Assembly: GCF_949628215.1 (NCBI RefSeq)
Contig: NC_134288.1
Coordinates: forward strand, 7,307,182-7,371,181
Reading direction: 5' to 3'
From: Phalacrocorax aristotelis
Lineage: Eukaryota; Chordata; Aves; Suliformes; Phalacrocoracidae
DNA length: 64,000 nucleotides
A program made the translations under genes and the position numbers. The notes beneath the pieces are model-generated. The model was not told the DNA's origin, searched no databases, and saw only the letters and a program-made list of their open reading frames with translations. This document shows, piece after piece, positions 59,601 to 64,000 of the stretch (position 1 is the stretch's first letter; every line of letters starts with the position of its first letter).

Positions 59601-59979
59601 CAGTTACATCTACTGAAGAACATCCTATTGTAGCATTATGGAATTACTGAAAGACATATCCAAACGAAGTTTTATTTAATAAAGCTTCTGTCTCATGCAA
59701 AAACGAAACAGACGAAGAAGGAAGCACATGAAATGGTTGTGGTGGTGGTGGTTTATAATCCTGAAGAGTACATCTGGATTTTCAGTCCCACCTGTGCAAG
59801 GGACTGAAAAGTTGGGGGGCTGCAGCAGAAGGCTGCCGGGACATGGAAGGGGTCTCTGCTGTGCTGAGAGGGTGGGAGGGAAGGGCGTGTGTTCAGTCTG
59901 GGGAGGGCAGGAGGGGCTCTAGCCGCCGTCTCCCACCCCAACAGGCCATCAGAGCACGGCTCTCCAGCAAAAGGATGAG

Positions 59980-60195
59980 AGGAATGGTCTGAACTGCAGC
60001 AAGGGCAACTCGGCTGAACATAAGGAAGAAAGTTTTCACAACAGAGATGGTTGTGCAACAGAGCAGGGCTGGAACAACTGTGCAAGGCCCTGAGCAACCG
60101 GATCTGACATTGCACTTGGTCCCAGCCATCACACAGGGAATTGGACTGATGGCCTCCAGAGGTCCCTGCCAAGCCAAGCTCTTCTGCGACTCACA
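59980..60195 (+). mobile_element. CR1-like LINE 3' fragment
   Basis: The order of short motifs matches the 3' end of avian CR1 elements: AAGGAAGAAAGTTTTCAC, then GCTGGAACAACTG, then GGAATTGGACTGATGGCCTCC and AGAGGTCCCTGCCAAGC, ending close to TTCTGCGACTC. It is diverged and lacks the ORF2 body, as is usual for 5'-truncated CR1 copies. It lies antisense to STK4 in an intron. The 5' limit is uncertain and may reach about 59,810. Confidence 0.7.
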
Positions 60196-62964
60196 CTCTT
60201 CACACCCACTGTCAGACACCTCTAACCTTGCAGTCACCTCAGGCCTTTGAAATGCATGCAACATTTAGTCACCAATTTTACTATATTTAGCCACCAATTT
60301 TAGTACATTTCTACACAACACCATGTAAAACTGCATCTTTATTTAATGTCGGTTTATTTTTTAAACTGATTAAAATAGAGATTGCTAACTGATAAAGAAT
60401 GGAAAAAAGATAATATAAAATAAAAAACACCCAGAATACAGATCTAAAATGTCTGAGATTTTAGTTGCTACTGAGAAGTAGGGGCGTGTATGCAGCAAGA
60501 CTGACAGAAACGCTCCCTGAGACAGAACGACATTACACCAAATCAATTACCCCCCCAGCACAACTGGGTTTCTTTTCATTAATCGTGGCACTTAACAGTG
60601 TCATCTTTCCAAAGACGATCTGCTATTAATTCAACACAAGAATCAGGCTGCTATATCTTTAAGATTGTGATAACAGGCACCTGAAGACAAAAATCGATCA
60701 CTGCTATTTGCAGCAGAAGATGCTGCTGAAAGATGACACCGCACTAAACGTGTCTGTGCCAAAAAACATTTAACTTCCTAGTTTTACAGAGTTAGACTAA
60801 AATATGAACATTTGACAGAAAGTGAGATCACAGGTGTGGCAGAGAAGACCTTTTATGAGAAGGTCACCCTGTGGTGACAAGAAAGACTTCACCGTGCATT
60901 TATTTTGGAACCTAAAGAGTTGCTGATAAGGATGAGCTGCGAGAGCTCCCTGGAGCCATTAACGGTCTACCATTTAGATACGCAGTCATCTTTTTAGGAG
61001 CTATATTAATTACACAAATGGAACACCACAGCTCTGCTGGAGCCAGTCCAGCTGACTGCAGGATTGCAGGTTTGGGCTAGCTGTGCAGAGCCACAGCTGC
61101 TGGGAGGACTGCTCCATGTTCAGTGTGCTGTGCAGTGAAGAGCAGAAGTCCCCCGCAGAAAACTCACAAGCGCTGCCTGGTATAAAGTCATGTTTAGAAA
61201 AGTGTAAGAACATTAGTCTTGTTGTGTGCGAGAACAAAAAAAGATGTGAAACTGGTGGGTCCAAAGACAGAGAATGCTGTAAGTTGTGAACAAGTATCCC
61301 CTCAGATTTTGAGTTTTAAAGAAGCACCATGCTAAGCTTGCTACTGATTTCAGGGATAGTATTACCCTTTCAGCACTGTAAAGCAAAGTCCAACTGCATG
61401 TGGTACCATGCAAGCTGGGACAGTCTTTCCCCAAAGCACAAATAGCCCAGACAAGCCAAAAGACGACTGACAGATACGTGCAGGGCACTGCAAGCAGCCA
61501 GCAAGGCAACTCCAGTAACAGCATACTGGATCCCCTCTTCTGCTGGGCTACAGCAAGGGCAAGTTTTAAGGACAAACTAAAACAATGTGCTCCCTCCCAA
61601 ACAACGTCACCTGCCTGAACACTTGAGGGAATGGAAGAGGTCAGTCTTAGTGGCTGACTGCACAGCATACAGACCTCCTCACATCAAGCAAAAGACGACA
61701 AAGAAGGTGTGGACAGCCTTCAAGACATTTGTATCTCCATATGATGCTGCAGAGAAAGTATAATGATAAAGAAGAAATAGCACAGTCAATTAAACCAGCA
61801 AGAAATTTACTGTTGTTTCCGGCAGTAAAAAATATCTGTGAAACCAGATCATTATCATCTCATCCCAGAAATCAAAGCACTCATTTTGTTGATTTTGTCA
61901 AATTAGCTCTCACAATTGAAAATTTTCAGAAGCTCATCAGCTTCAAAGGATGCCTTCAAAAGGAAAGTGGGATTTACAAAGTCCTTCTATCTGAACAAGC
62001 TTGCTGAATAATGAAACTAGAATTTCTCCTCTTCTCTAAAGTTATTCTCCTCTAGTCCAACTTGACAGCAGAATTCTTGTTTTGCTATTCTTTCCTCTTG
62101 AAAGAGATTGCTATTTTCTACCTGGGGTGAATTCTAGAGTCACAAAACTTACCATGAGAGAGAAGGATAACCTCAGGGCCGCATTGCGTGTGTTCTTTAG
62201 TCAAGCCAGTTAACACAGTTAAAACTTTAAAATACCTATTCTTGAAGCCATGGGGAGATATTTCCTCCCTTATATCACAAAAATTGGAGGTAGAGTCGTG
62301 ACTGGGAACAGTCAGGAGATCACACTACAGAATTCATCTACGAAGATGATGTAAATTATCAATGATCAATTATTACATTAGCAATACCAAACTAAAACAT
62401 GATACTTGGGACACATACACTAATTTGTCAATATTTCGGGAGACTGCAATCTTCAGAAAGACAACTGACCTCAGCTCCAGGGAATATATGTGTTCATGAG
62501 AATGGGGTGTCAGGAGCAACAAGACTAAACATTTTTAAGTTTACTTGTGCTAGGAAAGTACCATGAATGCCCTGCACAAATCTCAGGAAGATGCAGCCCC
62601 TGTGACCAGGAGGTGAAAACAGGAGCTCTGCAGAGATGCAGTGAAGAGCACTCACCTTAACTTTAAAGAAAGTAGAGCTATCACTGCCTTTAGTCAGACA
62701 TAATGCCAGAAGGGATCCCCTGGGACAAGCAGCACAAGATTATATAGTCCCTTTCAGAGAGGGATCAAGATCTATTGTAAAGCAATTGGTCTGCCTTGCC
62801 CTTGCTGTTGACAGGCTTGCTCTTCTCCTGGAGTTATAAACCCTCTCATTTCCAGTCTAAAGTTTATGGGAGGCCAGTGTATATGTGCTGATTCTTGAGC
62901 AAGCCTCAGCTCTTTGGCATTCAAACCATAATACTCTACAGTGCTCACCTCCCCCCCTTGCCTG

Positions 62965-62984
62965 CCCCCCCCCCTTTTTTTTTT
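62965..62984. repeat. C(10)T(10) homopolymer junction
   Basis: Ten C followed by ten T, preceded by a second C run at about 62,951. This is a likely site of sequencing or assembly length error. Confidence 0.8.
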
Positions 62985-64000
62985 AAAAGAGTTCTTGCAT
63001 CCAATGTCATCTTTCATTTCCGTGGTCTAAATAAGCATAGACCTCTTCACTGACTTAGCACGTCCAGGCTTAGTCCCCAGTAGTCTCAGTAAGCTTCTGC
63101 CAGCTTTACATTGAATTATGTAACTTTAAGGTTTAAAATGCCCACATATTAGGATGCACAAAACAGTGCCTGATGATTATGTTCAAGCAACACTTCATTA
63201 ACATTAAATTTCGAAGAGAATTGCAGTTTTATTTGCTTTGGGCTATTTCTCAGGGATCACAGATGAACTTTAGCAGCTGGACAGCATAATTTGTACAGCA
63301 TGAACAGGACTGAGTCATTTTATGAAGCAGAGGAGAGAGATGCCAATTTATTCAACCACAGCAGAAAGTGCTCCATCAGTAATGAATTCACCCCATGGCA
63401 ACACAAGCTGAGATTTCCTCACATTAAAAGCAGACCACATAACACTTCATATCTATTGACGCTTATGAGGACAAGCCTTTCCATAATTATGGTCTATCTC
63501 AAACTAAATCAAAGCAGAACATGCCTGACAGGTCCTGCTATGAAGAAGGAGCTCCTTAACGACCATTAAAAAAAAAAATAAAATAAATCAGTGCTAGGTA
63601 TCCTAACTAATCTCTTTTAATGAATATAAGACATCAAAGTCATCTAAGCAAAAGAGTACCAGCACTCATCCCAAGCTGAGGTGTATACAATTGAGGACTT
63701 TTTCTGAAAGAGGAGGAAATCCTCACAGTAACGAAAGCTGTTCAAGACCAGGTTACCTCCTTTTGAATCTTTTTTACATAAAAACTCAGAAAAGATTATA
63801 AATACGTAGCAGCTTTCCTCCTCCATCAGAAATTTTCAGTGGACACCTACATCTTTCACCTCACTAGCTTGAATTGCTAATTTAGTCCAGCAACTACAGT
63901 ACACGACACTGGCAGCGAGACCTGAAGGTGCATCTAGAAAAAAAGTGAACATTTCATATCCTGCATCATCTGGCTCAGGTACTGATGAATCTTAACGAGA

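Larger units (their letters stand above)
56661..64000 (-). other. STK4: STK4 intron upstream of the penultimate exon (incomplete)
   Basis: At least 7.3 kb of intron. I searched the minus strand for the expected preceding exon (acidic EDEEE...GTMKR sequence) and did not find it, so the intron continues past the window. It contains a CR1-like fragment at about 59,980-60,195 and a C-run/T-run at 62,965-62,984. Confidence 0.75.

Noticed and set aside
61213-61668. 151-aa hydrophobic open frame on the minus strand
   Set aside because: It looks membrane-like only by composition, lies in an STK4 intron, and has no splice support or family.

Overview
This is vertebrate nuclear DNA, and almost certainly avian. 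There are no operons and no bacterial signals. It contains two multi-exon genes with canonical GT-AG introns, a CR1-like LINE tail, a class I (gammaretrovirus-like) endogenous retrovirus, and a very GC-rich CpG island with a minisatellite. The two genes sit tail to tail in the arrangement known from mammalian chromosome 20q13: KCNS1 on the plus strand and STK4 on the minus strand.

Layout. 1-6,100: non-coding flank with no gene I can recognise. About 6,100-7,700: CpG island with two consensus splice donors and a 49-bp minisatellite, the likely 5' end of KCNS1. 11,609-12,574 and 18,087-18,542: the two coding exons of KCNS1 (Kv9.1), apparently intact at 473 aa, followed by a candidate 2.1-kb 3' UTR ending near 20,620. 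20,636-20,770: a compact AT-rich cluster of homeodomain/POU-like sites. 21,782-29,119: a decayed provirus on the minus strand, flanked by a 4-bp ATCA duplication. It has a full 5' LTR (597 bp) but a 3' LTR reduced to 78 bp, and its gag, pro, pol and env are all broken. 29,124-33,080: intergenic. 33,080-36,163: probable STK4 3' UTR. 36,164-36,322 and 56,503-56,660: the last two coding exons of STK4 (MST1), including the SARAH domain, separated by a 20-kb intron. The rest, to 64,000, is further STK4 intron; earlier exons lie outside the window.

The two host genes have unrelated jobs. KCNS1 encodes a silent modulatory K+ channel subunit that works with Kv2 channels, and STK4 encodes a Hippo-pathway kinase. 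What links them here is conserved convergent synteny. The provirus occupies more than half of the space between their 3' ends and shares STK4's transcriptional orientation.

The items most worth a second look are the provirus with its collapsed 3' LTR, missing nucleocapsid and odd Env cysteine spacing; a 63-codon ARM-repeat-like, exon-like segment inside the last STK4 intron whose splice phase fits the preceding STK4 exon; the 49-bp minisatellite beside a candidate KCNS1 first-exon donor; and the homeodomain-site cluster just past KCNS1.
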